From contig JAZGTN010000009.1 of the NCBI GenBank assembly GCA_037783415.1, positions 5,022,001 to 5,086,000 on the forward strand: a stretch of DNA of 64,000 nucleotides, in the 5' to 3' direction. Made by a program: the position numbers and the translations under genes. Positions 35,142 through 47,603 of the stretch are shown piece by piece. The stretch comes from Leptasterias polaris (taxonomy: Eukaryota; Echinodermata; Asteroidea; Forcipulatida; Asteriidae). Numbering within the stretch: position 1 is the first letter of the stretch; the number at the start of each line of letters is the position of its first letter. Below the pieces are notes generated by a model. It was not told where the DNA came from and made no database searches. It was given only the letters and a program-made list of their open reading frames with translations.

Positions 35142-37117
35142 TCCCAAAGAGCAACATGTCCGTCTGGATATTGTAAAATAATTTTAAAACAAATAAGTAC
35201 TGACAAACTGTTGCTTATTTCATTTTTTGCAATCGAAATAAGCCTGATAGGCACAAAGTGCGGCACTTTAAACGAAGAAAAAAACAACAAAAAAACAATA
35301 GGCTTTACATATAAAAACAAATATAAACATGTATATATTACTTTAAATACACCGGTTATAGTTGTTTTCATTTATTGTGATCATAACAAGTTTGAAAGTT
35401 TCACTTGTTGGATGTATGGTATCTTCGTTAAAAACAGCACGTGGATTGCTCTGACCCTGACCAAAAACCTTGATTCACTTCACCCCTTTAAAAGGTCGTC
35501 TGTCAAAATTACGCGCAAGACAAACACCGGAGTGGATTGGGGAAAAGTGAACAATTTGGCAAGGAAAATAAACGGGTGTCTCTCACAGGCAGTGACAGGT
35601 GATGAAGGAGGTAGAGGGCTGGGCTTGGTGACTGAGGGACGAAGTTACGAAAGCTTGTCAGGAGAATTGAGAATCTTGCCAACATTCGGAAGCATCATCG
35701 GTGAGCGCGAAGCAGTAATGCCGATTACGGAAAACCGAAAGAAAAACAAACAATTTGGGAAATGCAAATTGCTTTAAACGAAGGACGTCTCCAAAGGATG
35801 GAATAGCTTCGTAATTGCACAGACTCATTATCTAAAACTCCGAGTGACAGATCGGAATTGCGTCAGCCATTTTGATTGATTAGCTGAAAAATTAAAAGCT
35901 GTTTGGTTTACTCAGCGCTGTAATAACATTTTAGGCAAGTTGACTATTGATACAGTGGCGGGTAAAATTTTATGTAATGCAATAATTCGAGGAGGAAATA
36001 TTTTGTTGATCATGCCGGTTTTAATGTTCTGGTAGATTGTTAAGAACGAATGAAAACAATGGGCATATCAACCTTCCTATGTACCTATAAAGAGTTCTAT
36101 TATGAAAATCGTCTTGCCATGTATTTTCAAGGCAACTGGGTTGTAACCAAACTGAGTCTGGGGTGCTGGACTTCTCTACGTTTTTTCAACTCGACAAATG
36201 CGACTCTTATACAGATCAATTCTCCCACAGGTGATCGTTTTTTCGACCCCCCTTTTCACCCCGCCCACCTCTTTTTTGTGGTACAATCGAAGTTTTGCCG
36301 ATAGTTTTCCCTTTTCGTTAACTTGATATTCAAAGTTAATACATTGTGAGGTTACAGTAATGGGCCTTGGGGCCGCAGAACGTGACTTGGCCCTCATTGG
36401 CAACTATTGAGCCTAATACGTAGGGTCTCTTCACACAGCATGAACATTGAATCTCCCGGCAACGAGAGGTGCGCGAACATGAATATTAGATGAAGCACGA
36501 TATTGCAAATTGAAATGTTGAACGGAAGCAACAAATGGAACTTCGAAAGTGAGAATGCCCCCAAACGTTACAATATTTAACTCCTTCACAATGGTTGTTT
36601 GAGTTGTGCAGTAGTGACTTCAAATCAAGAAGAAATGCCTCATGTGTAATGCAAGGCAGTGTAATGAATGTCTACTATAGTGGGCACAGATGATTTTAGC
36701 CGCGGGGATTCGAATGGTTTGACAGAACGGGAACGTCTCGGTTGGCCTCTGTGCACAGAACCAATGAGGACGCCACTAAATAAAAACTATGACCAAACAA
36801 CGGGAGTCAATGAAGAAGTCTTCGATTGTGTGCTGGTGGGGGTGGATGGACTGGGATGGTATATAGGTAGACGGGGACATATTTTGTACTTGGATGCTAG
36901 CGGGCTTTCATGACATTGGTAAGGTTGCAAACAAATAACAAGGTATACAGCTGGTCAGAGTGTAAATCTTTCTTTGAAATATAGTTTTTAAGAAACGAGT
37001 AAAAACAAATTAGTACCTCGCGAGACTAAAGTCAAAGCTTGAAGACAATAAAAAAACTTAAGAAGATTCACTATTTTCTTGCGACTCTGATTACCAAACA
37101 TTGTGCTTAAATTTTAA

Positions 37118-37190
37118 CTAATTTGTTATTTCACGTACATGTTAGGTCAAATAAGGGGGATGGTCTTTGGCAATTAATGATGTTGGCCAC
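37118..37190 (-). repeat. Short fragment of the 43228-type repeat
   Basis: AATTTGTTATTTCACGTACA, TGTTAGGTCAAATA and GTCTTTGGCAATTAATG follow the same block order as 39550-39640. Confidence 0.4.
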
Positions 37191-37299
37191 GTGCTTTAAC
37201 ACCCCCACCCCCCTTGAATCACAAAGTACAGGACTAGTAATTATCGATACCAGATTTTGAAGTTCAAACCGAAATTTCACTAATTCTAGTTGATACCAC

Positions 37300-37395
37300 G
37301 ATCTCGAAACTCACGAGTCAGAATTGACCCGGATCCTGGTCCCGTGAGGCCTGACCTGTTTCTGGTTCAGTTTGACTGGGAATCTGTGTCGACAT
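37300..37395. repeat. GGGTCA repeat family, copy 5 (partial)
   Basis: ATCTCGAAACTCACGAGTC, then AGAATTGACCCGG and GAGGCCTGACC match the 5' part of the other copies. Confidence 0.55.
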
Positions 37396-38702
37396 TGTGG
37401 CATCTTTGACTACATAAAGACTCACTTATGTTGACGACTTGTTACCAATATCCCACTCCCACTCACGTCACTCTTTGTTTTGTTAAAGGGTTCTTTCGAT
37501 TTTGAAACTAGCTGATCATTTTTGAGCAATTATCTCTGACGGCAAAGACCGAGATTGACAAAAACGAATAAACAGACCTTTGTGAATTATTAGTTGTAGG
37601 CTTATGTTGAAAGCACTTATGTTAATAAAACAAAAGAGAAAATTTGTCGGTTTAGGTCTATCAACAAAAAACATCAAATTAATTTAATAAATTTGCTTGT
37701 TCTTTTTCTTATGTTTTATGGAAAATCTTTCGGTTGCATGCACGAAGTTAACATTTCTAATGACAGCTTAGAAACGGTTTAGACTAATTGCATCGTGTTT
37801 GCTTGCACTCAATACAGGGTGTCATTTCGCGTTGCGATAAAGTGCAATATTACTCAAATATTGGAGATGATGTTAATGGATCTGTCAGTAACATGGGACC
37901 CAATTTATGAACTCCAGATATGCACTGTTCAGCGGAGACAAAATCTTCAATTTTTTGCTCCATTGAGTTTGACGCTCAGGCCCACCATGCGTTAAATCCG
38001 TTCGCAACACTCCGATGATTCCGTTATGCGCCTAGAGTATGTAAACGCCAATCCTAAAACGAAGAAAGAAATGTTTACGCTCTTTAAAATGAACCTATTA
38101 ACGTCAAGTAAGATGATTAAGTTATCAAAGATTCATGTCTGGATGTTTAATGGCTTCAGATTAGTGGTATTTTATGGCTACAGGCTGAACTGCATTCCAC
38201 GCTGTACGGATCAAATTGAGATTATTGCAAATGCAGATGTTGATTTCAATCTTATTAAACAGATAAAAAGAACAAGGGATGTTCGTGGTGGCGTGTTTAA
38301 TCAACCTCGTTTTACGCAGGGAGAACTACTCAAATTACTGATGTTTTTGTTCTTGAAATGTCATTTCACACGTACAGCATGACCGTCTTAATAAACTCCA
38401 CTGCAGTGCGATGTTTTACGCTAAATTGAATCACATTCCCACTCGCGCACGTGCGCTCATATTGTCAGTTCGGGATCTTTATTTCTGACCGGTAAACAAA
38501 TTATATTCCACTTTTGGCCAACAAATTTATAACGAGCTTGTGTTCAATGAAAGCACCAACACAAATTACAAAGAAAAATTGAATAAATCAATAAAAAGAT
38601 GAACACTTGTGATTGTGACATAAGCACTTGCACTCTGGGCGTCTTTCGCACCGATGGTCGTAATGAATGTCAGCCGATTGTAATTCTAGTTTTAAAGATC
38701 TG

Positions 38703-38734
38703 CCCCCCCCCCCCCCCCCCCCCCCCAAAAAAAA
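38703..38734. repeat. C24 followed by A8
   Basis: 24 consecutive C then 8 A, continuing into TAAAA units. On the minus strand this is TTTTA units, T8, G24. Confidence 0.95.
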
Positions 38735-39549
38735 TAAAATAAAAATAAATGGAACGAAAGGAACATGTAGGGAATAATTGGAGCAGCAACTTAAATTTAC
38801 GAGTAATGGTGATATTTTTAGTATCAAATCTTGAATTTGTGCCTGCGGGGCTGGAAAAGAAACCTGGGAAGCGTGGACGGAGAATTTGTATGTTGAAGAA
38901 ATCTGCTCTGATAAGCTTTGTTCTAAACATCAATCAACAAGGGTGCTTAAATAGGGACAAGGACGGGGTGGTAGTGGAGTGGGATAATTGGACCGAGCAG
39001 CAATTTAAATTTGCGAGTGATATTTTAAAAACATTTGTAAGCTTTAGTTCTATTTTAGAATCACGCTCTGCTTAGGTAGGGTAAAATTGCTGGCTGACAT
39101 TTATAAGTTTTATGTAAATTTCGTTTACATTGCATCATTCTGGTATCAAACCTTAATTTTATATGGGATTCGGCATAATGGCAGCATGGGGGGAAACATG
39201 TCGCTGTATTATCATACATGTTTTTACCCAATCGTGTGGAAGACGAAACTTTTTGGTTGTAGAATTTCTTTTACATGTGCTTTTGTGGAATTCCTAAAGA
39301 CAGATGTGCTTCACACAAACAGTGTGTGTAAAAATTCAATTGGGAAGATTTTAAGTTCAGGGACGAACGAAAGAACAATAGAAGCCTCCACAAAGATGCA
39401 TTTTTGAGAAGAGGTGCATGTGTGCTGTTTTTAGCAAATGAGTAAGAGAATTAGTCTTTATCACACATGATAAAATCCGATGTTTGAAAACATTTAAAAC
39501 ATGATGGGGCGTTCCACTGTTGTCTCATGACTCCAAAGACCGATTTAGC

Positions 39550-39640
39550 TTAACTTTCACGGGTTTGTTATTTCATGTATATGTTGGGTCATATCGAGTG
39601 TGGATACTCGTTTTTGACAACTACCAGTGTTGTACATCTG
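39550..39640 (-). repeat. Fragment of the 43228-type repeat
   Basis: ACGGGTTTGTTATTTCATGT, ATATGTTGGGTCATA and TTTTTGACAACTACCAGTG match the reverse complement of 43228-43320. Confidence 0.5.
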
Positions 39641-40435
39641 GTAAACTCCGATCAGCGCCCAGCACTGCTTTCCATAGAGGCCTTCAGTACAAATACAGTA
39701 TTTTATTAAAAAACATAATACACCATCAAAATTCTTAAAAGAGTGACACCTCATGGTCTTATGATTAATACTGAAAATGGAAAAATAACAGGAAATGTCA
39801 AACATGCCTCGACCTAATTACTCTTCACCCGATTAATTCCCAGCAGACCCACGACCATGGCCTTAAATTTAATCACTCATGATGAATGGCACAATCCTAA
39901 CTGAACGATAAGATGACACCCCCAAGATCACCAGACAAACCCCACTCTCCACACACACACAGAGTAAACGAACATTTCCTTTGCTCGGTTGACCAGGATC
40001 TCGTCAGTGCCAAACAAGCATTTTATCGGTTGGCCAAGGCGTGATAAAAGGTGTTTTGAAAAGCTTTGATGGAACCCCAATGTCAGGCAGGCGATATTCG
40101 CTCATCCTTGTTTAATAATGCAGCCGGCAATTGCCCCGCTCTCGGGAATTGTCCGGGGTTTTAATATTTCACTACGGGGCAATTCATTGTTACGGAGCGG
40201 GTGACACGTGCCGAGAATGCACCATTATACTCTTATATTGCTGGGATGAATCGGTTACCTGGTGCGCTTTTAACAGGCAACCAATAATAGACCAGCAGCG
40301 TAAATCCATGGGGGCAAAACATCCTGGAATCCACATGTGGTAAATTTGTCCGATGATCAACATCATGGGGTCGATCTTAAACTTCGAGTAAATTAAATCA
40401 AACGGTGTTACCAGTTTGAACACACACTTATTGGC

Positions 40436-40855
40436 GTGTCGTGGTCGAGCGGATAAGAGCACCGAACTCAAGCTCTGATGTTTCTGATCAGCAGAGTGTG
40501 GGTTCGAATCCCAGTCGTGACACTTGTGTCCTTAAGCAAGACACAACCACATGCTTCGTCCTTCGGATGGGACGTTAAGCCGTAGGTCCCGTGTGTTGTG
40601 TAATGCACGTAAAAGAACACAGTACACTTATCGTAAAGAGAAGGGGTTCGCCCCGGTGTTCCTGGTTTGATTGGCTGCATATTGCGCCACAGCACCTTGT
40701 AAACCATTACATGGTGCTATGCAAAAAATAGGTCTCATACTGTTCAACACGTAACTCCACATACCTTGTAGGAAAAATACTAAGCGCTTTGAGACACCAA
40801 TCGGGAGTATAAAGCGCTATATAAGAACTGCGTATTATTATTATTATTTTTATTT
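40436..40855 (+). mobile_element. tRNA-Leu-derived SINE with conserved central domain
   Basis: The head 40436-40523 folds as a tRNA. The acceptor stem GTGTCGT pairs with GTGACAC at its end, box A reads TGGTCGAGCGG, box B GGTTCGAATCC, the long variable arm is typical of Leu/Ser tRNAs, and the anticodon loop has CAA (Leu). The body follows, with TGCTTCGTCCTTCGGATGGG and ACGTTAAGCCG (40551-40583), a block I recall as conserved among SINEs of many invertebrate and deuterostome lineages. The 3' end has AGCGCTTTGAG and TATAAAGCGCTATATAAGAAC, then an ATT run, which looks like a LINE-borrowed tail. It sits about 100 bp upstream of the peptide-gene exon, probably in that gene's first intron. Confidence 0.85.
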
Positions 40856-40953
40856 TTGTGAGCCATCCAATGCTCTAACACACTATTTATATTGTTTTAT
40901 TTTGTTTCTTTTCAACTACAGAGGAAAAGAGTAGAGTGCTATTAGGAGTAAAC

Positions 40954-43900
40954 ATGTCGACGAAAACAGTACTTCTTGCCGTGTGTATCGCTTACACAGT
41001 CCTGCTCGTAACGGCGTTACCGCTGGACTTCCCCTCAGACGAAAACATGCCGTTTTTAAGGAATCTGCGGGCACAGGAAAAGCCTTGTAAGTTTTTTTTC
41101 CCCCGGTCTGTTTTCATTCTATCGAGTAAAAATCCACATGGGAAACTGACTGCTGGGTAGATTTTTAATACTTTGGGATTAAACAAAGAAAACTTGACTA
41201 GAGCGAGACTTGAACCTGCGATCTATACCAACTGAGCTATTTTTCCCTATACGTTGGTAGTCCCCCTATTTTGTCAACATCTTTGTTCGGGGGGTGCCAG
41301 TCAGAAACACAGGGATCATACCAACGATTACGATACAACCTGGGAAGCAGCAGCAGAGGGATCACCTTTAATAGATGATACATTTTAATTCAAGTATCAA
41401 GTAATAAACCACCAAGAAAACTGTGTTTAGTCTCTTACAAAATCGCATACAACCCTCCTTTGCCACTAAATAAAAAGAAAGATTCGTCTCAATTTGAGGT
41501 CTTGGCTTTTTTGATGTTGAAATATCGTTGCCATAAAAATAAGTGAGCCTCTTATTATAAGCTTAACCGTCCCACATGTAGGTACATTTGACGGATTATT
41601 TTATATTTTTAGGTATTGGATTTTTACCCGTAATAGATACAGCTCTGATTTTTTTATGAGAAACGTTTTTGTTCAAAGCACTTTATAATTACTTTGTAAT
41701 AACTGTTAATGTGTTTCTATCCATAGATTGCAATTACAAGGGGCTGGTATGTCTTTGCGACGAGCACAATAAGCCAACAAGCTGTGGGCTATTCTACTAC
41801 AACCCAAGGTGATGACATAAAAATAATACAAAAAACTAAGAGAAATTCCACCAACAAATAATAAAGTTATATACTTCTAGAGGCTTGACATCATAATTTG
41901 ACACGTACAAGTTTAGAGTAAGACGGCTTCATTTCAGTACAAAAGTAAACTTTTAAGAAGCATGCTTTGTGGGGAAAAACATGATGGTGAATCTGTTCTT
42001 CCTTGCCAGGGATCTGGCAGATTTTAAATGATAGAAAAAGTAAGCAAAAGATCATTGTATTGGCCGCCATCTTTGATATCCAACAATGGAACCGTGACGT
42101 GCTGCGCACGACTCTCAGCAATTGATAGCTTTTCATTGACCAACCGTATTCATTTCATACAAATCGCTTGTTATAGCCCTAAGTGCCCAATCAAAGCTGC
42201 CCTTTAATGTATCTACTAAGCAGGAACACAATTGTACCCTAGTTCTGTGCACAGTAGGCCACCATAGACAACCCGTGCAGTTACGGTTTCAAAGGGTTGG
42301 TCAACTCAATTCAATTCAATTCATTTCGGTTTTATTTACCAAACAAAAAGTTTAAGGACTACAAACTATTGGTTTACAAAGACGACAATTACTTTAAAAC
42401 AGTAAGTAACATTGCCAGGCGATTTTGAGTAATAGAAAACTATGCTGACCTGCAATAGAGCATGTACTATTGTATCTACAAACACATGGACACATGTGCT
42501 CAGTTGCGCAACCATACACAACCTGTGCAGTTAAAGCTGGTCATGCATGCTGGGGACCGATGCTTTTTGTAAGATTTTTTGTTTTGTTTCTTGGTGTTTT
42601 TTTTTGTGCACATTACTAAAGAATACACTGGAACATGTTCCTGTGAGATGGTCAATGAATAACAATAATGCATTTGATATAATTAATGATTTTAGTAAAA
42701 TGTATAGTACAGTATAATACGGTATAGCCGGAGAAGGAAGCCCCAACAAAGAGTGGGGAAACTAAGCAAACTATGTGTCACCCCCAACAAATATCCACCT
42801 AAGTCGTCAAACGACAAAGGTTGCCTACTTAATTCAAATATCTAACATTTAGCTATGAGCTGCTCAGTTGAAAACCCTACATGAAATCTCACAGAAGTGT
42901 AGGGCCTACTACACAAATGGTCATCAAAATCTACAGAGGGGGCAGGCAATGAGGTGATTAAGTACATGGGTCCACATCCTTCACACAGTCAAAATAAATT
43001 CTGCTGTGCTTGGCAAACTTAAGTCTTACGAAACGTAGAAAAAACATGCCTTAGTACATACCATGAAGTCATGGTACTGCTTTTTTAACAATCTGTTTTT
43101 AAACAAATTTTGTTAAATCCGCCAAAAAAATTCTTACAAATTTTCCAAGTTCACTCTTGAGACCAAAACAATTAGCATGTAAAAAGGAAATTACACTGAG
43201 TTGATCCTTTTGACTCAAAAACAATTTCCTTGAAGGTATTGGACACGTTTGGTAATTGTCAAAGTCCAGTATTCTCACTTGGTGTATCCCAACATATGCA
43301 TAAAGTAACAAACCTGTGAAAATTTGGGCTCAATTGGTCATCAAAGTTGCAAGAAAATAATGAAAGAAAAAACACCCTTGTTGCACAAATTTGTGTGCTT
43401 TCAGATGCCTGAAAATGGCTTCAGGCCTGAAGTCTTCTTTAGATTCAAATATTTTAGTGAGAAATTACCTCTTTCTCAAAAACTACGTTACTTCAGAGGG
43501 AGTCGTTTCTCAAATAGTGTTCTAAACTATCAACAGCTCTCCGTTGCTCGTTACCAAGTAAGTTTTTATGCTGATACATATTTTTAGTAATTACCAAACG
43601 TGATGACCACCCCTAAAAGAATTCCCATGGGGGTTGTAAACAAATCTCGTACTTGCCCCTGGCAAATTACTTAGGTTGTAATCAATCAATCATGTCTTCG
43701 ACAGTTGGCTTGACGGGATGAAATTTGTTTTATTTAGTCTAAAGGCTCTTATCCGATGTTTCAGACTATTAAGTTCACCCCAAAAATTACATGCTAGTTA
43801 TGAAAAGAACTGTTGCAAACAGCACAATAATGGTGTAAGCGTGTTACTGTTAGTTTAATCTGATACGGCCACCAAGTGTTGAGAATTACAGTGTTAAACA

Positions 43901-45518
43901 ACAATAACATATCGGCACTAATGTTTTGAGTCAGAAAACTGTGAATTTTACACATAAAATGTTGATTTAACAAAACAAAATATTACTCACCATATACACG
44001 AAGACTTCTACTACATAGACATTGTCTGCAACAAGCTGAGTGGTGTAAACAAGTTATACTTCAGACGGGTTACTTATGGCAACAAGCAAGAGTGTAGGCG
44101 CACAACAAGTACAACGACGTAGCAATGAAAATGGCTGCCGCGGTCAACGCAAAACCCAGTCAGCTAGCTGCACACGACGCATTGGTTTTACACACAGCCC
44201 GAAAACAACAACACTCGTAGCAAAATCATTGCGCACCACTAAAATAAATGTTTTCGTTCAAAAGTGGAAGTTGAATTTTTGCTACAATGAAACAGCAATA
44301 TCCAGTACATAATATTTATACTATAGTTGCCGGTTAATAATCTAAAACTAAATTAGAAAGTACATCTAACTCTGAATGGGACTACATTTTGTCGAGTGGA
44401 CATAAAATACCAAGATGTGATTAGTTTTTGGGGTTTCGTCACGTTACAAAGAAGGTCTAAAATTTAGTATCAATGGGGAATTAGCGTTTATTTAGGTAGA
44501 ACTGTTTTTCCCCCATTAACATTACTGTATTAAATGAGAACAATAATGGTGCACCAGTACAGTTGGTGGAAACAGTGCGGCCGTTTTTTGAAAACAAAAC
44601 TTGAAACTATGTCAGTTTTGAAAGACATAATTTCATTTTGTGAAAGAAAAGTGTAGCTGGTCGAGATAAACATCATTTCATATAACTTAGTTAAAAGGTG
44701 CGTTGAAAGATGATTACCATTCAAGAATGGAATCAAAACAACTTTGTAACCTTCAAATTGTTGACATGCCGGTGAAACTGGTCCATAAATAAAAACAAAG
44801 AGATATTTATTCAATCGCCAAAATCAATTTAGATACGAAATTATGGGCACTTAATGGATTCTCAAATATTTTCCGCCTTTGAGGCAGCCGTAATACTGTA
44901 CCGATAGTCTTCATTTTTTGTATTGTTGTTATTATTTTAATAATATAGGTTTCCTGACGAAATTGTTTATTTTATTTTCAAAGGTAGGGTCAAAGATAGA
45001 GTTGTTGTTAGTTTAAACTATTTTGAAAGGGGACTCCCTTCGAAATAACATTATGAATGATTGTTTAACCTAAAAACAATTGAACCTGAGAACTTAATCA
45101 TGCATGAAATGTTTCTCAGATTTCTAAGGGTCGGTGATCTTTGAAAATGCTGCGGCCAGAGATTGGTACCTGCTATCACTCGCTAAACATGGATGGATTC
45201 GACGTTCTTGTGAAATTACTGCAACGGTTTTTTGCTGTTTTCTCAGCACATATACAAACTGAATTCAGCTGAAACTTTCTCATTGATTTTGACTTTTAAT
45301 GTATCTTTCTTAAAAATGTTGCCTACAAATCAGCATTTCATCGACAAAACAATTCAATGGCCCTATCTTTAATTTATCGTGGTTGTATTTTAGTATTAAG
45401 GTTATTATTTTGCCCTGCTGTTTGTTTTGTTTATCTATTTATTTCATCCAATCTATTACTTGAATAATTATTAAATCTAAACTGTTTATTTGTTGTATGT
45501 TGCAGATGGAACATTTAA
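40954..45518 (+). CDS. Putative secreted four-cysteine peptide precursor, three exons
   Basis: I do not recognise the gene. Proposed exons are 40954-41086, 41727-41808 and 45506-45518. A pyrimidine-rich acceptor ending at 40921 puts the ATG 32 nt inside an exon, so a 5' non-coding exon probably lies upstream. Exon 1 encodes a clear signal peptide (residues 1 to about 21, core VLLAVCIAYTVLLV) and then an acidic spacer, and ends at a strong GTAAGT donor in phase 1. Exon 2 starts after tccatag and encodes YCNYKGLVCLC and then four more charged/polar turns to a fourth Cys; Cys 46, 53, 55 and 64 give C-x6-C-x-C-x8-C. Its AAG|GTGATG donor joined to the ttgcag acceptor at 45505 gives RWNI-stop, 75 residues in all. 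If intron 2 is retained, translation stops after NPR, so the product barely changes. There are no dibasic cleavage sites. It could be a peptide hormone, a defensin-like peptide or another secreted factor. Exon 1 is firm, exon 2 probable, exon 3 uncertain. Confidence 0.5.
41140..41290 (-). mobile_element. tRNA-derived SINE (copy 2), inside intron 1 of the peptide gene
   Basis: On the minus strand: TAGCTCAGTTGGTAT (box A) then GGTTCAAGTCTCGCTCTAGT (box B and 3' side), but the anticodon arm is deleted between them. The flanks match the copy at 2271-2425 on both sides (GGGAAACTGAC at one edge, a CCCTATxxGTTGGxxGTC block at the other), so the two are copies of one element and this is not a tRNA gene. 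Confidence 0.75.
41809..43227. other. Intron 2 of the peptide gene (if spliced as proposed), first part
   Basis: AT-rich. TACACAACCTGTGCAGTTA at 42512 echoes TAGACAACCCGTGCAGTTA at 42266, a short direct repeat. AATTCAATTCAATTCA lies at 42306. Confidence 0.4.
43228..43612 (+). repeat. Interspersed repeat with terminal inverted ends, sea-star-like
   Basis: The ends TTTGGTAATTGTCAAAG and TTAGTAATTACCAAACG are imperfect inverses. The interior has AACATATGCATAAAGTAACA, AAAGAAAAAACACCCTTG and ACTTCAGAGGGAGTCGTTTC. I remember this as an abundant interspersed repeat of sea stars (unchecked). Open frames in it are shadows; fragments lie at 37118-37190 and 39550-39640. Confidence 0.6.
43613..45505. 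other. Intron 2 of the peptide gene, second part
   Basis: No additional exon recognised. Confidence 0.4.
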
Positions 45519-45883
45519 TGAACTCTCCCTCGTGTACAGACCGGTGCAACTGCTTAGGTTTTTCTTCAGGGATGGTGGATAGACAAAGAACAACTCGTTT
45601 CGATTTATTTGATTTCGATCCAAATTGTTTCTTTTTAATTCATTTGACCTACTCCCGTGTGTCTGTTATGGGTTTCATGTGGAGTGTTTTGGCGACCCCG
45701 GCGTGAAACAATAGGTTGCTTCGGTCATTGGTTGAGCGGTTTTTGTTTTGGGGTGGATTGACAAACTAGCGATAAATGTCACTGAAAATCTGTCAACAAA
45801 GAAAAACTGTGAAGCATACCAATCCAAAAAGATTACAAAAAATACTAATTGCCCTTAACGTCACACCCGGACTGTTTCTGGGG

Positions 45884-46130
45884 CACTCTAGAAACCCCTG
45901 GGTCAGATTTGACCCATATTTCAGGAGGCCTGAACCATTTTCGGGTCTGGCTGACCCGGAAAGTGGTTTGTAAAAGAAAAAAGAAATTCAACTCGGATTC
46001 TGTGTCAATTCTACCATTTCCCTTTCATTTTGACACAGATTCCAGATCAGACTGACCCAAAAATGGATCATTCCGCACCAATGCTGACACAGTGGTTTTA
46101 AAGATTTAACTGACCCATTTTCGCGTAGCT
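45884..46130. repeat. GGGTCA repeat family, copy 6
   Basis: CACTCTAGAAACCCCTGGG, then GGTCAGATTTGACCC (4-bp spacing), GAGGCCTGAACC and TGACACAGATTCCAGATCAG. It lies just downstream of the last proposed peptide-gene exon. Confidence 0.65.
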
Positions 46131-47568
46131 CCTGGAAACTTGTCAGAACCTTGTTTATGGTCAGGGTCACCAGGACACGCCCTTGATCTCCTGACCAATG
46201 GTTGATGACAACAGCTTAAACACACAGACACTAGGGACTCTGGTAGTTATTAATTAAGGCATGTGACAGAAAGTTGGCATAATTACTAAGATATTGTTAT
46301 ACACGTTGCAATTGAAAACCAATGGTCCTATATTTTTAAGTTGATACAAACGTCTGTTCTTTTTTCTTTTGTAAAACTTAAAAAAATAGAGCCGTGTAGT
46401 AACTTTATAGAGTATGAATTGTACATGTATCGTGCAGTAAAATGGAATAAGTGGGATCGATCCACGGAAAAGTTATAGTTAATTGACCTTTGATATATAC
46501 AATATTTATACACGGTAAACTTCAAAAACATTGGGGGAAAAAGAGGAAAACAGCCACTTTTAAGTTGGCTACTACCAATTGGCGTTTTAAGATACAATGG
46601 CTTGCTGCCACTAGTGTGAGTCCTGAGTCATACAGCCCCCTAGGCCCCGTTTCACTTAGTTACTCAACCTTTGTCTTAAAAGAAAATTGTACAAAAGTGT
46701 AGCAAATTTGTATTTTGTTTTTTACCCGAAAATGTTGTCTTTGGATTCTGAAACTGAGTGACGAACCCCGAAAAAATAAAATGCCAAAATATATCCAAGC
46801 ACTTAAAATACAACATAGCATACTCGGGCCAGAGCTACTTTATTTTAGTCATACATGATAAAATGTATAATTGATTTCACATTTCAATATTTTTCGGTAT
46901 CTTAAACAAAGATTAACGCAAAGTTACAGCATCTTAATTAAACAAACCAGTTTATACTGTTTATTGTTGGTAGGCTGTTTTAGTACATAGACAAATTACT
47001 CGCTCCTTTAAACGACAGTAGTCTTAAAAAGAGCTTTGGTAATTATTTGATTTTTTTAAATATTATTTTGTTTGTATTCTAGTTATCTCTAGTTCTATAA
47101 ATGCCGTTACGAAAGGGCACATACATCAAAAACATAAGTTATTCAAATGTCTTTTGGATTGGCAATGAATGGCTAGCAAAGGAAATGACATTAAAACGGT
47201 TAACTTTGCCCATTTTTGATTGTGATATTATTGACCTAGGAAAGAAAACAATTCTCCGTCAAAATGATTGACATTGGCGAATGCGGCTTTGTTGTTTCAC
47301 TTTGGTAAAAGCAAACAACAATTGTGTTGGTGATTATTATTGTCTCTTTGTTTTGTGTCTGGTGACAGCTATTATCGTGAGACAGTGTCAATCACTGAAA
47401 TGCAATTTGCCGCCTTTACCAGACTAATGTGTACGTGTAGCCACATTTTTAGAATATATTTTGGCGTAAAAGATTCTGTATTGCTGTAAGTAATGTTATT
47501 TAAAGGAACTTCTAATTTGTTTGTTAACCTTTTAAAAAAGTAGGTAATATTATTATTATTATTTTATT

Positions 47569-47603
<35 letters not shown>

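Larger units (their letters stand above)
35142..40435. other. No gene proved
   Basis: Contains the 3' part of a 236-codon frame that starts inside a MITE, two scraps of the 43228-type repeat and a C24 run. Frames at 36668, 38026 and 39087 (81-118 codons) have no recognised domain. Confidence 0.45.

Noticed and set aside
35067..35777. 236-codon plus-strand open frame, the longest intact one outside the LINE
   Set aside because: It starts inside a MITE copy, shows no domain, signal or splice context, and its composition follows AT-rich background. Treated as chance.
40436..40523. Functional tRNA-Leu gene
   Set aside because: The tRNA fold is good, but it is fused to a SINE body and a LINE-like tail, so it is a SINE head.
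43099..43587. Frames at 43099-43311 (minus) and 43324-43587 (plus) as genes
   Set aside because: Both lie in the interspersed repeat, and similar residues recur in the repeat fragment at 39520-39738.
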